A DNA stretch of 48,010 nucleotides. Origin: Pseudonocardiaceae bacterium (GTDB taxonomy: Bacteria; Actinomycetota; Actinomycetes; Mycobacteriales; Pseudonocardiaceae). The stretch's first letter is position 1, and each line of letters starts with the position of its first letter. The position numbers and the translations under genes were made by a program. Location of the stretch: contig WHSZ01000049.1 in NCBI GenBank assembly GCA_009379845.1, positions 1 through 48,010 on the forward strand. Direction: 5' to 3'. The notes below the pieces were generated by a model, which was given only the letters and a program-made list of their open reading frames with translations, was not told where the DNA came from and ran no database searches. Below are positions 8,325 through 19,384 of this stretch, one piece after another.

Positions 8325-9695
8325 TCACACGCCGACGCCGGCGAGCGCCAACCTGCCGGACGAGGCCTGCACGACGGACTTGCGCAGGTACACCGCCCAA
8401 GTCACCGCGACGCAGACGCCGTAGAACACCAGGAAGGACACGAAAGCCGGCACGCCGGAACCGGTGGACTGGAACGACGCGCGGAACGCCAGGTTGATGA
8501 ACAACCCGCCGAGCGCCCCGACCGCCGCCGCGATGCCGATCAGCGCACCGGAGAGCCGGCGTGCCTTCGACATCGCCGTTTCCTGCCGCGCACCGCCCCG
8601 CACCTCGACCTTCGCCTTGGCGCGGAAGATCGCCGGGATCATCTTGTAGGTGGAACCGTTCCCGATCCCGGAAAGCAGGAACAGCGTGATGAAACCGACC
8701 GTGAACAGGGAAAGCGAGTTCGCGACCGATGCCCAGATGCATAGCGCGGTTCCGATCGCCATCAGCGAGAACGTCCAGAACGTGATCTTCGCCCCACCGA
8801 TCCGGTCGGAAAGTGATCCGCCGAGTGGCCGGAACAGCGACCCGAGCAGCGGGCCGAGGAAGGTCACCGCTGCCGCCTCGACCGGGGTGCGGTCGAACTG
8901 GTTCTGCAGCACCAGACCGAAAGCGAAGCTGTAGCCGATGAAGGAGCCGAACGTACCGATGTAGAGGAACGACATCACGTAGGTGTGCAGGTCCTTCATC
9001 GCCTCGCGCATCGCGTTGCCGTCCTTGCGGACGTGTGCGATGTTGTCCATGTACAGCACCGCGCTCAGGGATGCGAGCACGATCAGCGGGATGTAGACCC
9101 ACAGCACCAATCGCGGCGCCGCGGCACCCGCGGTGCCCAGTACTATCAACCCGACGATCTGGATCACCGCGACGCCCAGATTGCCGCCGCCGGCATCCAG
9201 GCCGAGCGCCCAGCCCTTGTACCGCTCAGGGTAGAAGGAGTTGATGTTCGCCATCGACGAGGCGAAGTTCCCGCCGCCGACGCCGCCGATCGCGGAAACC
9301 ACCAAGAAAGCCCAGAACGGCGTACCCGGTTGCATCACGAAAGCCGCCAGGATGGCAGGCACCAGCAGCATGACAGCGCTGATGATCGTCCAGTTCCGGC
9401 CGCCGAACTTGGCCACCGCGAGTCCGTAGGGAATACGCAGAACCGCGCCGACAAAAGACGATGTGGACACCAGCAGGAACTTGTCAGCCGGGGTGAGCCC
9501 GTACTCGTCGCCCATGAAGAGCACCATGACCGACCACAGTGTCCAGATCGAGAACCCGATGTGCTCGACGAAAACGGAAAACCACAGGTTCCTTGTCGCG
9601 ACCCGCTTCCCGGTATGGTTCCAGAACCGCTCGTCCTCCGGATCCCAATGGTCGATCCAGCGCCCGCCTCGGCGCGTATCGGTCGAGACGCTCAT
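8325..9695 (-). CDS. narK: Nitrate/nitrite transporter, major facilitator superfamily
   Basis: The 456-residue product has about 12 membrane segments and belongs to the NarK/NasA branch. It carries the characteristic GGVGGGNFASSMANINSFYP nitrate-signature region (around residue 140) and a second glycine-rich signature (FLLSGIGNGSTYKMIPAIF). The N-terminus with WDPEDERFW is typical of actinobacterial NarK. It probably brings nitrate in for NasC. The ATG at 9695 is preceded by GAGGAGG. It is separated by 125 bases from nasB upstream and nirB downstream, so it may have its own promoter. Confidence 0.93.
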   Translation of the reverse strand: MSVSTDTRRGGRWIDHWDPEDERFWNHTGKRVATRNLWFSVFVEHIGFSIWTLWSVMVLFMGDEYGLTPADKFLLVSTSSFVGAVLRIPYGLAVAKFGGRNWTIISAVMLLVPAILAAFVMQPGTPFWAFLVVSAIGGVGGGNFASSMANINSFYPERYKGWALGLDAGGGNLGVAVIQIVGLIVLGTAGAAAPRLVLWVYIPLIVLASLSAVLYMDNIAHVRKDGNAMREAMKDLHTYVMSFLYIGTFGSFIGYSFAFGLVLQNQFDRTPVEAAAVTFLGPLLGSLFRPLGGSLSDRIGGAKITFWTFSLMAIGTALCIWASVANSLSLFTVGFITLFLLSGIGNGSTYKMIPAIFRAKAKVEVRGGARQETAMSKARRLSGALIGIAAAVGALGGLFINLAFRASFQSTGSGVPAFVSFLVFYGVCVAVTWAVYLRKSVVQASSGRLALAGVGV

Positions 9696-9820
9696 CTGCT
9701 GACCTCCTCGTGATGCGTACTTTGGCCCTAGCCAAGCAACGCGCTGTTTCAGTTACCGCGACCTGCCGTGACCGACGCGCGAATTCCTCCGCACAGAGCC
9801 GTTTTTCAGCCGTGAGTTCG

Positions 9821-11262
9821 TTACGCGGTGTTCACGAGCCAGGAGGCGAGGCCATCCACCACATCGCGGCAGCCGCCGCAGCCGGTGCTGGCTCTTGTCG
9901 CCTCGGCGAGCCCGGAGACCCCGCGAGCACCTTGCAGCCACGCGTTGACCAGTTGCCCCTTGCTGACCGAATTGCATCGGCAGATCACCGCGGACGCGGG
10001 AAGATCCGCGGGACTGGCTGACGCGGATGCCATTGGCAGCGAACGTCCGAGCAGCAACGCCAGCCGGTCGGCCGGCACCGGCATGCCCCGGTCGTAGAAC
10101 TGGGTGACTGAGGCCGCCGCGTCCGGGGCACCGAGCACGATCGCCCCCGCGACGCGCTCGTCGCGGATCACCAGCTTGACGTAGTGCCCTCGGGTCGGGT
10201 CGGTGAGGCACAGCACTTCGGCCTCCGGATCGTCGGCCGCGGTGTGCACCTCGCCGAGCGAGGCGACGTCCACATCCCGCGCCTTCAGCCGGGTGACGAC
10301 CGGCGTTCCCCGGTACCTGGCTGAGACGTCGGTGCCCGTCAGCAGATCCGCGAGTACCGCGGCCTGTTCCCACGCCGGCTGCACCAAACCCGCTGGGGTG
10401 CCGGGGAAGCGAGCGCAGTCGCCGATCGCGTGCACCCTGCTGTCGCTGGTGCGCAGCGCCGTGTCCACCACGATTCCGCCGTCCACGTCGATGCCGGCCG
10501 TGCTGGCCAGCGCCGTCTCCGGGCGCACCCCGGCCGAGACCACCACCAGCTCGGCCGGTACGTGTCCGCCGTCGTCCAGCTTCAGCCCGTCACCCGGCAG
10601 GTAGCGCATCGCCTTGGTGTTCAGCTTGAACTCGATGCCGAGCTCGCCGAGGCGGCGGGCCAGAACCCCACCGCCGGCCGGATCGAGCTGGCGTTCCATC
10701 AGATGCCCGACGGGGTGCACGACGGTCACCCGGCTGCCCCGCCCGGCCAGCCCGCGGGCAGCCTCCAGGCCGAGCAGCCCGCCACCGAGAACGGCGACCG
10801 GTGCGCCCGGCCGGAGCCCGGCGAGAATCCGCTCGCAGTCGTCCAGGGTGCGAAACGTCAGCACTCCAGGCGCCGGCGTGCCGTCCTCGGCGAGCAACCC
10901 GTCGGTTGGCGGGATCAACGGGCGGCTGCCGGTGGCCAGCACCAGCGCGTCGTAGCCAACCGCCTCGCCACCGTCCAGCAGCACCTCGCGACGCTCGCGG
11001 TCGATGCGGTGCACCGAGGTGTCCAACCGGAGATCCACGGAGTGCCCGGCTGCCCAGTCCGCGCGGTGCAGCGTGACGGCGTCCGTGCGCAGCGAACCGG
11101 CGAGCACGCTGGAGAGCAGCACCCGGTTGTAGGCCCGATGTGGCTCCTCGCCGAGCACGGTCAGCTCGACCCGCTCGGCATCGCGGTCGCGGCGGCGTAT
11201 CTCGTCGGCCAGCCGGGCACCGGCCATCCCGTAGCCGATGATCACGACCTTCCTCGGGCCCG

Positions 11263-11266
<4 letters not shown>
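9821..11266 (-). CDS. nasB: FAD/NAD-dependent oxidoreductase with BFD [2Fe-2S] domain (NasB-like)
   Basis: The 481-residue product starts with an FAD-binding motif (VVIIGYGMAG, residues 7-16), has an NAD-binding motif (AVLGGGLLGLEAARGL), and ends in a BFD-type [2Fe-2S] domain (CRCNSV ... CGGC). The architecture resembles the N-terminal half of NirB and the NasB electron-transfer subunit of assimilatory nitrate reductases, so its likely job is to pass electrons from NADH to NasC. The start is the GTG at 11266, overlapping the nasC stop (GTGA); the longer open frame to 11428 runs back over nasC and is not used. The symbol follows Bacillus usage. Confidence 0.85.
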
Positions 11267-13356
<2,090 letters not shown>

Positions 13357-13501
13357 AGGCGTACCTCCTCGCCGCTCTACTGCGGACGAAGTTAGGTACG
13401 CCGTGTTACCTGGAAGCTCGCGCTATGTTTCCGCCGTGCGAACTTGCCTGCTCAGCACGGGTTCGCGGGGTGTGAATTCGGCCCCCTCGGCGCCGGTGAG
13501 C

Positions 13502-14299
13502 TCACAGCAGGGCGGTGACCAGGTGCGCGGCCCGTTCCAGGCCGCGCAGGGATTGCTCACCGCCACCGGGATGCAGGGCATGCACGGCCAACCGGAACAG
13601 CAGCGCGCGCAACAGTGCCTGCGGCCACTCGGGAAGGTGTGCCCAGCGGTTGGCCAGATCTTCGTCGGCCCCGCCCCAGGCCAGCGCGTCCACCACGATC
13701 ACCCCGGCCGCCCACGCGGCGGGACGCCAGTACGCGGAGAAGTCGATGATCGCGGGCGCGGCATCCCCCGCGAACAACACGTTGCCGAACAGATCGCCGT
13801 GCACCACTTGCGGCGGCAACGTGATCGGCCGGCGGGATCCGGCGAGCACGTCGAACAGCCGACCACCACGCTCGGTCTCCAGCTCGATGTCGTTCTCGCC
13901 GTACGCGGCACGGTCCGCCTGCGCGAACACGTCGGTCCGTCCCTCGAGGAAGGGGGGTTTGGGGAGCCGGGCCGCCGCGTCGTGCAGCCGGATCGACACC
14001 CCGACGACCTCGTCGTAGCGGGGTTCGAACCGGCCGGCGAGATACCGCATCGCCGTCCAGCCACCGACCACCCATCGCCCGTCCGATGAGCGCAGCGGAC
14101 GGGCGATGCGCAGGCCCGGCACGTCAAGGGTGTCAAGGGTCTGCGCGATCCAGGCGGCCTCGGCGGTGTTCACCACCGGTTTGAGTGCGATCTCGCCGCA
14201 TCGCCAGACCGGACCGGTGCCGAGTAACTCGGGTTCGGCACCTTTGGCGCCGAATGCGGCGCACACGTGCGGTGGCGGCGGCTCGGGTCTCGCACTCAC
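13502..14299 (-). CDS. TIGR02569 family protein (aminoglycoside-phosphotransferase-like)
   Basis: The 265-residue product resembles the actinobacterial TIGR02569 family (Rv3205c in M. tuberculosis, from memory). The C-terminal half carries a kinase-like catalytic loop (VVHGDLFGNVLF) and a metal-binding IIDFSAY motif like those of aminoglycoside/choline kinases. No substrate is known. It follows the P-loop gene at 14355-14945 and MoeZ, in the same direction. Confidence 0.82.
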   Translation of the reverse strand: MSARPEPPPPHVCAAFGAKGAEPELLGTGPVWRCGEIALKPVVNTAEAAWIAQTLDTLDVPGLRIARPLRSSDGRWVVGGWTAMRYLAGRFEPRYDEVVGVSIRLHDAAARLPKPPFLEGRTDVFAQADRAAYGENDIELETERGGRLFDVLAGSRRPITLPPQVVHGDLFGNVLFAGDAAPAIIDFSAYWRPAAWAAGVIVVDALAWGGADEDLANRWAHLPEWPQALLRALLFRLAVHALHPGGGEQSLRGLERAAHLVTALL

Positions 14300-14354
14300 A
14301 ACCCGGAACGCTACCGCGCGGCGGCGGGTTCTGGTTGGACGGCCGCGCCACCGA

Positions 14355-14945
14355 TCAGACGACTGCCAGATGCAATCCGCGCGCCGCGGCCGGCCGGTCG
14401 ATCACCGTCACGGTTTTCCAGCCCCACGGCGGATTCGGAGCCCGCAATCGGGCACGGGCTCGCTCGGCACGGTTGGCGTGCCTCGCGAACGACCACTTCA
14501 GCCGCACCCGACCCCGCTGGTGCTGACCGGCCAGCGCCTCGTCCGGGGTGCAGTCCACCCACAGCAGGTGGCACGGCCGCCCGCACAGCGCACCGAGCAC
14601 GGCCAGCGCGATTCTCGCGGCCGCCCCGGTGGCGGGGTGGTGCACCACGACCGGACCGGTAGCCAGCACGGCGGTGATCAGCAGTCGCAGCCGATGCACG
14701 ACCGGCGCGAGCGGGCGGTACCAGGCGAACGGCGTGCCAGGCGGCAGCGCGGCCGCCAGCCGGGCGCGCACCTGGTCGGTGTCCAGCACCGTGATCGGTA
14801 CGTCGACCGGTGCGTCCCGCTGAGCGCCGCGCAGCAGCGTGCTTTTCCCCGCACCCGGCAGGCCGGCGACGATCAGTAGCGCACGGCGCTCGAGGAGAAT
14901 GTGAAGTTTGTCGAGTTGTTGCCGGCTTCCCGAAGCGGTGTCCAT
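14355..14945 (-). CDS. P-loop ATPase/kinase-like protein (AAA_33 type)
   Basis: The 196-residue product has a Walker A motif GLPGAGKST at residues 28-36, and resembles the small zeta-toxin/polynucleotide-kinase-like P-loop proteins that phosphorylate small molecules or RNA ends. The ATG at 14945 is chosen because longer readings run over the repeat and the end of moeZ; it lacks a clear ribosome binding site. It sits between MoeZ and TIGR02569, which I recall as direct neighbours in mycobacteria. The substrate is unknown. Confidence 0.7.
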   Translation of the reverse strand: MDTASGSRQQLDKLHILLERRALLIVAGLPGAGKSTLLRGAQRDAPVDVPITVLDTDQVRARLAAALPPGTPFAWYRPLAPVVHRLRLLITAVLATGPVVVHHPATGAAARIALAVLGALCGRPCHLLWVDCTPDEALAGQHQRGRVRLKWSFARHANRAERARARLRAPNPPWGWKTVTVIDRPAAARGLHLAVV

Positions 14946-14994
14946 GGGACGGACAACGCCGGGACGCCGCGTCGCGTTCCGGATCTTCCAGGTT

Positions 14995-15030
14995 TCCGGG
15001 TCAGCAGGGTCAGTAGCGTCAGTCGGGTCA
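14995..15030 (-). repeat. Four 9-base direct repeats beginning at the moeZ stop codon
   Basis: Downstream of the last moeZ sense codon the minus strand reads TGACCCGAC, TGACGCTAC, TGACCCTGC, TGACCCGGA. Unit one starts with the moeZ stop TGA, and because nine is a multiple of three all four TGA triplets are in the moeZ frame. The array acts formally as four stacked stops. Confidence 0.85.
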
Positions 15031-16212
15031 GTAGGTTGGCAGACTCGGATCCACGTCCTTCGCCCAGCCGAGCACCCCACCACCGACGTGCACCGCGTCC
15101 GCGAAACCCGCCTTGTGCAACGCGGCGAGCGCCTCCGCGGAACGCCCGCCCGACTTGCAGTGCAGCACCAGCTGCTTGTCCTGCGGTAGTTCGGCCAGCG
15201 CCTCGCCTGAGAGGATGCGGTCCTTCGGGATCAGCGTGGCGCCAGGGATGTTCACGATCTCGTACTCGTGCTGCTCGCGAACGTCGATCAGCGCGAAGTT
15301 GTCACCCGACTCGAACTTCGCCTTCAGCTCCTTCGGCGTGATGGTGTGCCCCGCGGCGGCATGCTGCGCGTCGTCGCTGACCACGCCGCAGAACGCCTCG
15401 TAGTCGATCAGCTCGGTGATCTTCTCGGTGTTCGGGTCCTTGCGGATCTTGACCTCGCGGTAGCGCATCTCCAGCGCGTCGTAGATCACCAGCCGGCCGA
15501 GCAGCGGCTCGCCGATCCCGGTGATCAGCTTGATCGCCTCGTTGACCATGATCGAGCCGATCGACGCGCACAACACGCCGAGCACGCCACCCTCGGCGCA
15601 GCTCGGCACCATGCCCGGTGGCGGCGGCTCGGGGTAGAGGTCGCGGTAGTTCAGGCCCTTGCCGTTCGGCGCGTCCTCCCAGAACACGCTGACCTGACCT
15701 TCGAACCGGAAGATCGAGCCCCAGACGTACGGCTTGCCGAGCAGCACGGCGGCGTCGTTGACCAGGTAGCGGGTCGCGAAGTTGTCCGTGCCGTCCAGGA
15801 TCAGGTCGTAGTCGCGGAAGATGTCCAGCGCGTTGTCCGAGCTCAGGTGCACCTCGTGCAGGTCCACCTGGACGAACGGGTTGATCTCCGCGATCGACTC
15901 CTGCGCGGAGAGCGCCTTGGACTTGCCGATATCGGACTGCCCGTGGATCACCTGGCGCTGCAGGTTGGACTCGTCGACCTCGTCGAAATCCACGATGCCG
16001 AGCGTGCCAACGCCCGCAGCCGCCAGATACAGCAATGCCGGCGAGCCAAGACCGCCCGCGCCGATCACCAGCACCTTGGCGTTCTTCAGCCGTTTCTGAC
16101 CGGCCATCCCGACATCCGGGATGATCAGGTGACGGCTGTACCGCTCCACCTCGTCCTTGGTCAGCTCGGCGGCTGGCTCCACCAGTGGCGGCAGGGTGTT
16201 GTTCCCCGGCAT
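15028..16212 (-). CDS. moeZ: Adenylyltransferase/sulfurtransferase MoeZ
   Basis: The 394-residue product joins an E1-like adenylation domain (about 20-260; ATP loop VIGAGGLGSP) with a C-terminal rhodanese domain (about 290-392; active-site cysteine in LHCKSGGRSAEAL). MoeZ adenylates and thiocarboxylates small sulfur-carrier proteins such as MoaD and CysO, for molybdopterin and cysteine synthesis. Molybdopterin is the cofactor of NasC nearby. The full-length two-domain form is usual in actinobacteria. The stop is the first unit of a 9-base repeat array. Confidence 0.94.
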   Translation of the reverse strand: MPGNNTLPPLVEPAAELTKDEVERYSRHLIIPDVGMAGQKRLKNAKVLVIGAGGLGSPALLYLAAAGVGTLGIVDFDEVDESNLQRQVIHGQSDIGKSKALSAQESIAEINPFVQVDLHEVHLSSDNALDIFRDYDLILDGTDNFATRYLVNDAAVLLGKPYVWGSIFRFEGQVSVFWEDAPNGKGLNYRDLYPEPPPPGMVPSCAEGGVLGVLCASIGSIMVNEAIKLITGIGEPLLGRLVIYDALEMRYREVKIRKDPNTEKITELIDYEAFCGVVSDDAQHAAAGHTITPKELKAKFESGDNFALIDVREQHEYEIVNIPGATLIPKDRILSGEALAELPQDKQLVLHCKSGGRSAEALAALHKAGFADAVHVGGGVLGWAKDVDPSLPTY

Positions 16213-16338
16213 CTGCTCCTCCTAGAGCGCTGGACTGCGCCTTGCGTACATGCTCAACGCAGCCGAGGGCACGTGTCTTCCACGATATCGACCGGACCCA
16301 GCCGCGGTCTCGAAGGATGGGATCGCTTCGTGGCGCAC

Positions 16339-16364
16339 GCCTCAATTGGCCGCCTCAATTGGCC
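16339..16364. repeat. 13-base tandem duplication spanning the DUF3152 stop codon
   Basis: The unit GCCTCAATTGGCC occurs twice head to tail (16339-16351 and 16352-16364) with no mismatch. The stop codon of the minus-strand DUF3152 gene (TGA, complement of 16355-16357) lies inside the upstream copy, so a second stop-like copy follows 13 bases on in another frame. Confidence 0.9.
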
Positions 16365-17464
16365 GGGCGCGAGTCCAGCACCGGCCAGGCATTCGGCTTG
16401 CAGGTCTTGCCGTCCCTCGGCACCGCGTCCCGGTTACTCGGGTCCACGGTGTTCAGCTTGGCGACGTAGTTGTTGGCCACCCCGAAGGTCTGCTGCATCA
16501 TCACCGGTGCGAAGTCACCGTCGTTGCCGCATCCCACGTGGTTGTTGCCGAGCGCGTGCCCGACCTCGTGGTTGATCGCGTACTGCCGGTAAGTGATCAT
16601 GTCGCTGGCGAACGCCTTGGCGCCACGGACCCACCGGCCCAGGTTGATGACCACCCGTTTCGAGCTGCTGTTCCAGCAGGACGTCGGGTACGGGATGGAA
16701 AAGCCGCATACGTCCGGGCGCTTGCTGGTCTCCAGACTGGTCAGGCTCACCCGGAAGCTGGGATCCGGATGGTCCGGCCCCACCCGCCGCAGCGAGACCT
16801 GGCCACCGCCGATCCAGCTGCGCTTATCCGCCAACGTCTCGTCAACCATGCGGGCGAAGGTCGCCTCGCCGCCGAAGCTGGTCGGATCGAGCCCGTCCTC
16901 CACCTCGACGGTGTAGGTGAACTCCTCGCCACCCTTGCCGACCTTCTTGCCGTCGCCGGGAACCACGTGCCAGGAACCCTTGCCGGCCGGCGTGAAGTCC
17001 TGCCCGGCCGGCAGTTTGGCGGTGGGGATGTTCAGGTTCACCGGAGCGCCGCGCTTCTCGGTGGCCTGCGGGCCGGGGCTCTGCTCCCCGCTGGCAGGGG
17101 TGGCGGCCTGCTGCCCGCCGGGCGTGTCGTCCCCCGTACTCGCGGTGTCCACCGCCACCAGGACGGTGATCACGGTCAGGATCGGCAGCGCGTAAACCCG
17201 CCAGCCGTAGGTGCGGGCAAACCTGGCGAGGCGCCCGCGGTTGCGCTGGCCACGGTCGCGCTCGCCGGACGGCGCGGGCCGCCAGGACGCCCGCAGCGGT
17301 TCGCCGGACGTACGCCTGGCCCCGGAACCGCGGCGATCGTCTGCCTTCCGCGCGGTCGCCACCTGGCCGGCATCCGAACTCTCCTGGCCTTCAGAGGCGG
17401 ACGCTGCGGAGCTGGAGCGCTTTCCGTCTCGCGCCGTGCCCTTTCGCACCTCGTCCTCTCGCAC
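16355..17464 (-). CDS. DUF3152 membrane-anchored metalloprotease-like protein
   Basis: The 369-residue product has a basic, low-complexity cytoplasmic N-terminus (1-85), one membrane segment (about 87-107, YALPILTVITVLVAV), a Gly/Pro-rich linker, and an extracytoplasmic DUF3152 domain. The domain holds HEVGHALGNNH at about residue 310, matching the metzincin zinc-binding pattern HExxHxxGxxH, so a zinc peptidase outside the membrane is likely. The homologue Rv3207c is the MoeZ neighbour in M. tuberculosis (from memory). GTG start. Substrate unknown. Confidence 0.88.
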   Translation of the reverse strand: MREDEVRKGTARDGKRSSSAASASEGQESSDAGQVATARKADDRRGSGARRTSGEPLRASWRPAPSGERDRGQRNRGRLARFARTYGWRVYALPILTVITVLVAVDTASTGDDTPGGQQAATPASGEQSPGPQATEKRGAPVNLNIPTAKLPAGQDFTPAGKGSWHVVPGDGKKVGKGGEEFTYTVEVEDGLDPTSFGGEATFARMVDETLADKRSWIGGGQVSLRRVGPDHPDPSFRVSLTSLETSKRPDVCGFSIPYPTSCWNSSSKRVVINLGRWVRGAKAFASDMITYRQYAINHEVGHALGNNHVGCGNDGDFAPVMMQQTFGVANNYVAKLNTVDPSNRDAVPRDGKTCKPNAWPVLDSRPAN

Positions 17465-17585
17465 TGGATTCTTCCGCGGTACCGTTCGTCCGCTTCGGGT
17501 TCTGGCTACGGAACCGTTGCCCAGCGTGCCATACGCGTTACTCCACTTCAGTGAGCGGCTGGCGGCACAGCAGGGGAAACAACGA

Positions 17586-18578
17586 TCACCAGGTGCCTAC
17601 GCGGTGTGCTTCCCACATGCCGAGTACCGCCCTCGCGACCGTCGCGGGGTGCTCCATCTGCGCGACGTGACCGGTGCGCGGCAACACCAGCAGGCGCGCG
17701 TTCGGCAGCAGCTGGGCGGTCCGGGTGGCCTTCCGCACGCTCACCACGCGATCCTCGGCGCCCCATACGACCAGGGTGGGAACCCGCACCTTCGGCGGTA
17801 TCGACCACAGGGATCCGGCACCGAGGGAGAACCACGCCCGGATGATCCCTACGGTGCTCATGTTCAGGGCCGCCGACGCCCAGCGAAGCCGCATCCGTTC
17901 CATGGTCTCCGCCTCGGCCTCCTCAACCCTGCTGGCCGGTACCGAGTCGGGGTCGTGGAAACACAGCCGGATCACCTGTTCCACGCGTTCCCGCGCGGTC
18001 ATGCCGGCCAATTTGGCGCGCACCCGCTTGCCGATCACCGGCAGCATGGCCAGTGGCAACCGGGGATCGGAAACCCTGCTCAGTGCGGGGCGCAGATCCG
18101 GCATCGCGGGGGACACCAATGTGAGCGTGCGCACCAGGTCGGGCCGGTTCGCGGCGACCAGCAGGCTGACCGCGCCACCCATCGAGTTGCCGAGCAGGTG
18201 CACCGGACCGGTGTCGAGGCTGGCCACGAAGCGGGTCACCGTGTCGGCGTGTTCGGCGAGCGTGTAGCCGAAGCCCTCGTCGGGCTCGCTGAGGCCAAAA
18301 CCGGGAAGGTCAAGCGCCAACCCGGTTGCGTTCGGTCCGAGCGCGGCCGCGAGATCCGTCCAGTTGCTGGCCGAGCCGCCGAGCCCGTGCACGTATACCG
18401 CGGTTTGCTGGTCGGGACCGGGGGTATGCCGTACGTGCAGGCGAACCCCGCCGTGTTCCCGCACGCTGCCTGGCCAGGCCGGGCACGGCGGGTCCAGTGC
18501 CGGGAGTTCGGCGCTGGACATGGGCACCTGTGTCAACGCGGCGGGCGGCGTCGGGGTAGCGTGGCTCGTCTGCGTCAT
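17586..18578 (-). CDS. Alpha/beta hydrolase
   Basis: The 330-residue product has the full alpha/beta hydrolase set: oxyanion-hole VHGLGGS, nucleophile elbow GNSMGGA (serine), acid in VVWGAEDRV, and histidine in TGHVAQMEHP. A helical cap lies between strands 6 and 7. The start at 18578 is chosen because the open frame further upstream runs antisense to the divergent TetR gene. The TetR gene starts 165 bases away in the other direction and may regulate it. Substrate unknown; epoxide hydrolase- or lipase-like roles are possible. Confidence 0.85.
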   Translation of the reverse strand: MTQTSHATPTPPAALTQVPMSSAELPALDPPCPAWPGSVREHGGVRLHVRHTPGPDQQTAVYVHGLGGSASNWTDLAAALGPNATGLALDLPGFGLSEPDEGFGYTLAEHADTVTRFVASLDTGPVHLLGNSMGGAVSLLVAANRPDLVRTLTLVSPAMPDLRPALSRVSDPRLPLAMLPVIGKRVRAKLAGMTARERVEQVIRLCFHDPDSVPASRVEEAEAETMERMRLRWASAALNMSTVGIIRAWFSLGAGSLWSIPPKVRVPTLVVWGAEDRVVSVRKATRTAQLLPNARLLVLPRTGHVAQMEHPATVARAVLGMWEAHRVGTW

Positions 18579-18743
18579 CCCACCAGGATGCCCGAATCCG
18601 GGCCGCGGCGCCGTACAACGTCGCATTGGCCCTTTGGTGTGGACCTTGCCCTCCCTTCGGTGGATACCGACGAGTAAGGTCGGAGCGGCCGGCGGGTTGA
18701 GGATCTCGCCTGCACCGGCGAATCGGATGACGCGGGAGGGACC

Positions 18744-19376
18744 ATGACGGAAACGGTGCAGTCCAGCGCCGGCCAGGTGGGGCGGGGCATGCGCCTGCCA
18801 CGCACCGCACGCCGGGCACAGCTGCTGGAGGCGGCGCAGTACGTCTTCGTGGCCAACGGCTATCACGCGGCCGCCATGGACGACATCGCCGAACGCGCCG
18901 GCGTCAGCAAGCCCGTTCTGTATCAGCACTTTCCAGGCAAGCTCGAGCTCTACACCGCGTTGCTGGAAACCCATGTCGACGAGTTGGTCGGCCGGGTCCG
19001 CGACGCGCTGGCCTCCACGACCGACAACAAGCAACGCGTACGTGCGGCCGTCGAGGCGTTCTACGACTTCGTCAACAGCGAGGGCGAAGCGTACCGGATG
19101 ATCTTCGAATCGGATTTGCGTGGCGAGCCGGCCGTTCAGGAGGCCGTTGACCGCGCAACCAGCGACTGCGTGGACGCGATCACGGACACCATCACCGCGG
19201 ACGCCGGGTTGGACGCGCAGCGGGCGCGGCTGCTGGCCACCGGCCTTGTCGGGCTGAGCCAGGTCACCGCGCGCTACTGGCTCTCCACCGACCGGGCGGT
19301 AGCACGGGAAGAGGCGATCTCGCTGATCGCCACACTCGCCTGGCGCGGCATCGGCGGCTTCCCGTTGCAGCACTAG
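18744..19376 (+). CDS. TetR-family regulator (Rv3208-like)
   Basis: The 210-residue product has a TetR helix-turn-helix at about residues 25-70 (MDDIAERAGVSKPVLYQHFPGKLELYTALL) and an all-helical ligand domain. The RBS GGGAGGG precedes the ATG. It sits between DUF3152 and DUF3107 genes, as Rv3208 does in M. tuberculosis (from memory), with extra genes inserted here. It is divergent from the alpha/beta hydrolase at 17586-18578 and convergent with that at 19385-20401. No clear palindrome was found in the 165-base promoter gap. Confidence 0.9.
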   Translation: MTETVQSSAGQVGRGMRLPRTARRAQLLEAAQYVFVANGYHAAAMDDIAERAGVSKPVLYQHFPGKLELYTALLETHVDELVGRVRDALASTTDNKQRVRAAVEAFYDFVNSEGEAYRMIFESDLRGEPAVQEAVDRATSDCVDAITDTITADAGLDAQRARLLATGLVGLSQVTARYWLSTDRAVAREEAISLIATLAWRGIGGFPLQH

Positions 19377-19384
19377 CGGCGGAA

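Noticed and set aside
9746..9756. GTAAC and GAAAC half sites upstream of narK
   Set aside because: They are separated by one base rather than the six of a GlnR box, so they do not form the standard site.
13404..13440. GAAAC and GTAAC half sites upstream of nasC
   Set aside because: The spacing is 22 in the wrong order, with a non-matching middle half site.
14020..14040. GGTTCGAA-like tRNA T-loop motif
   Set aside because: It lies within the TIGR02569 coding frame and no acceptor stem or anticodon arm could be formed around it.
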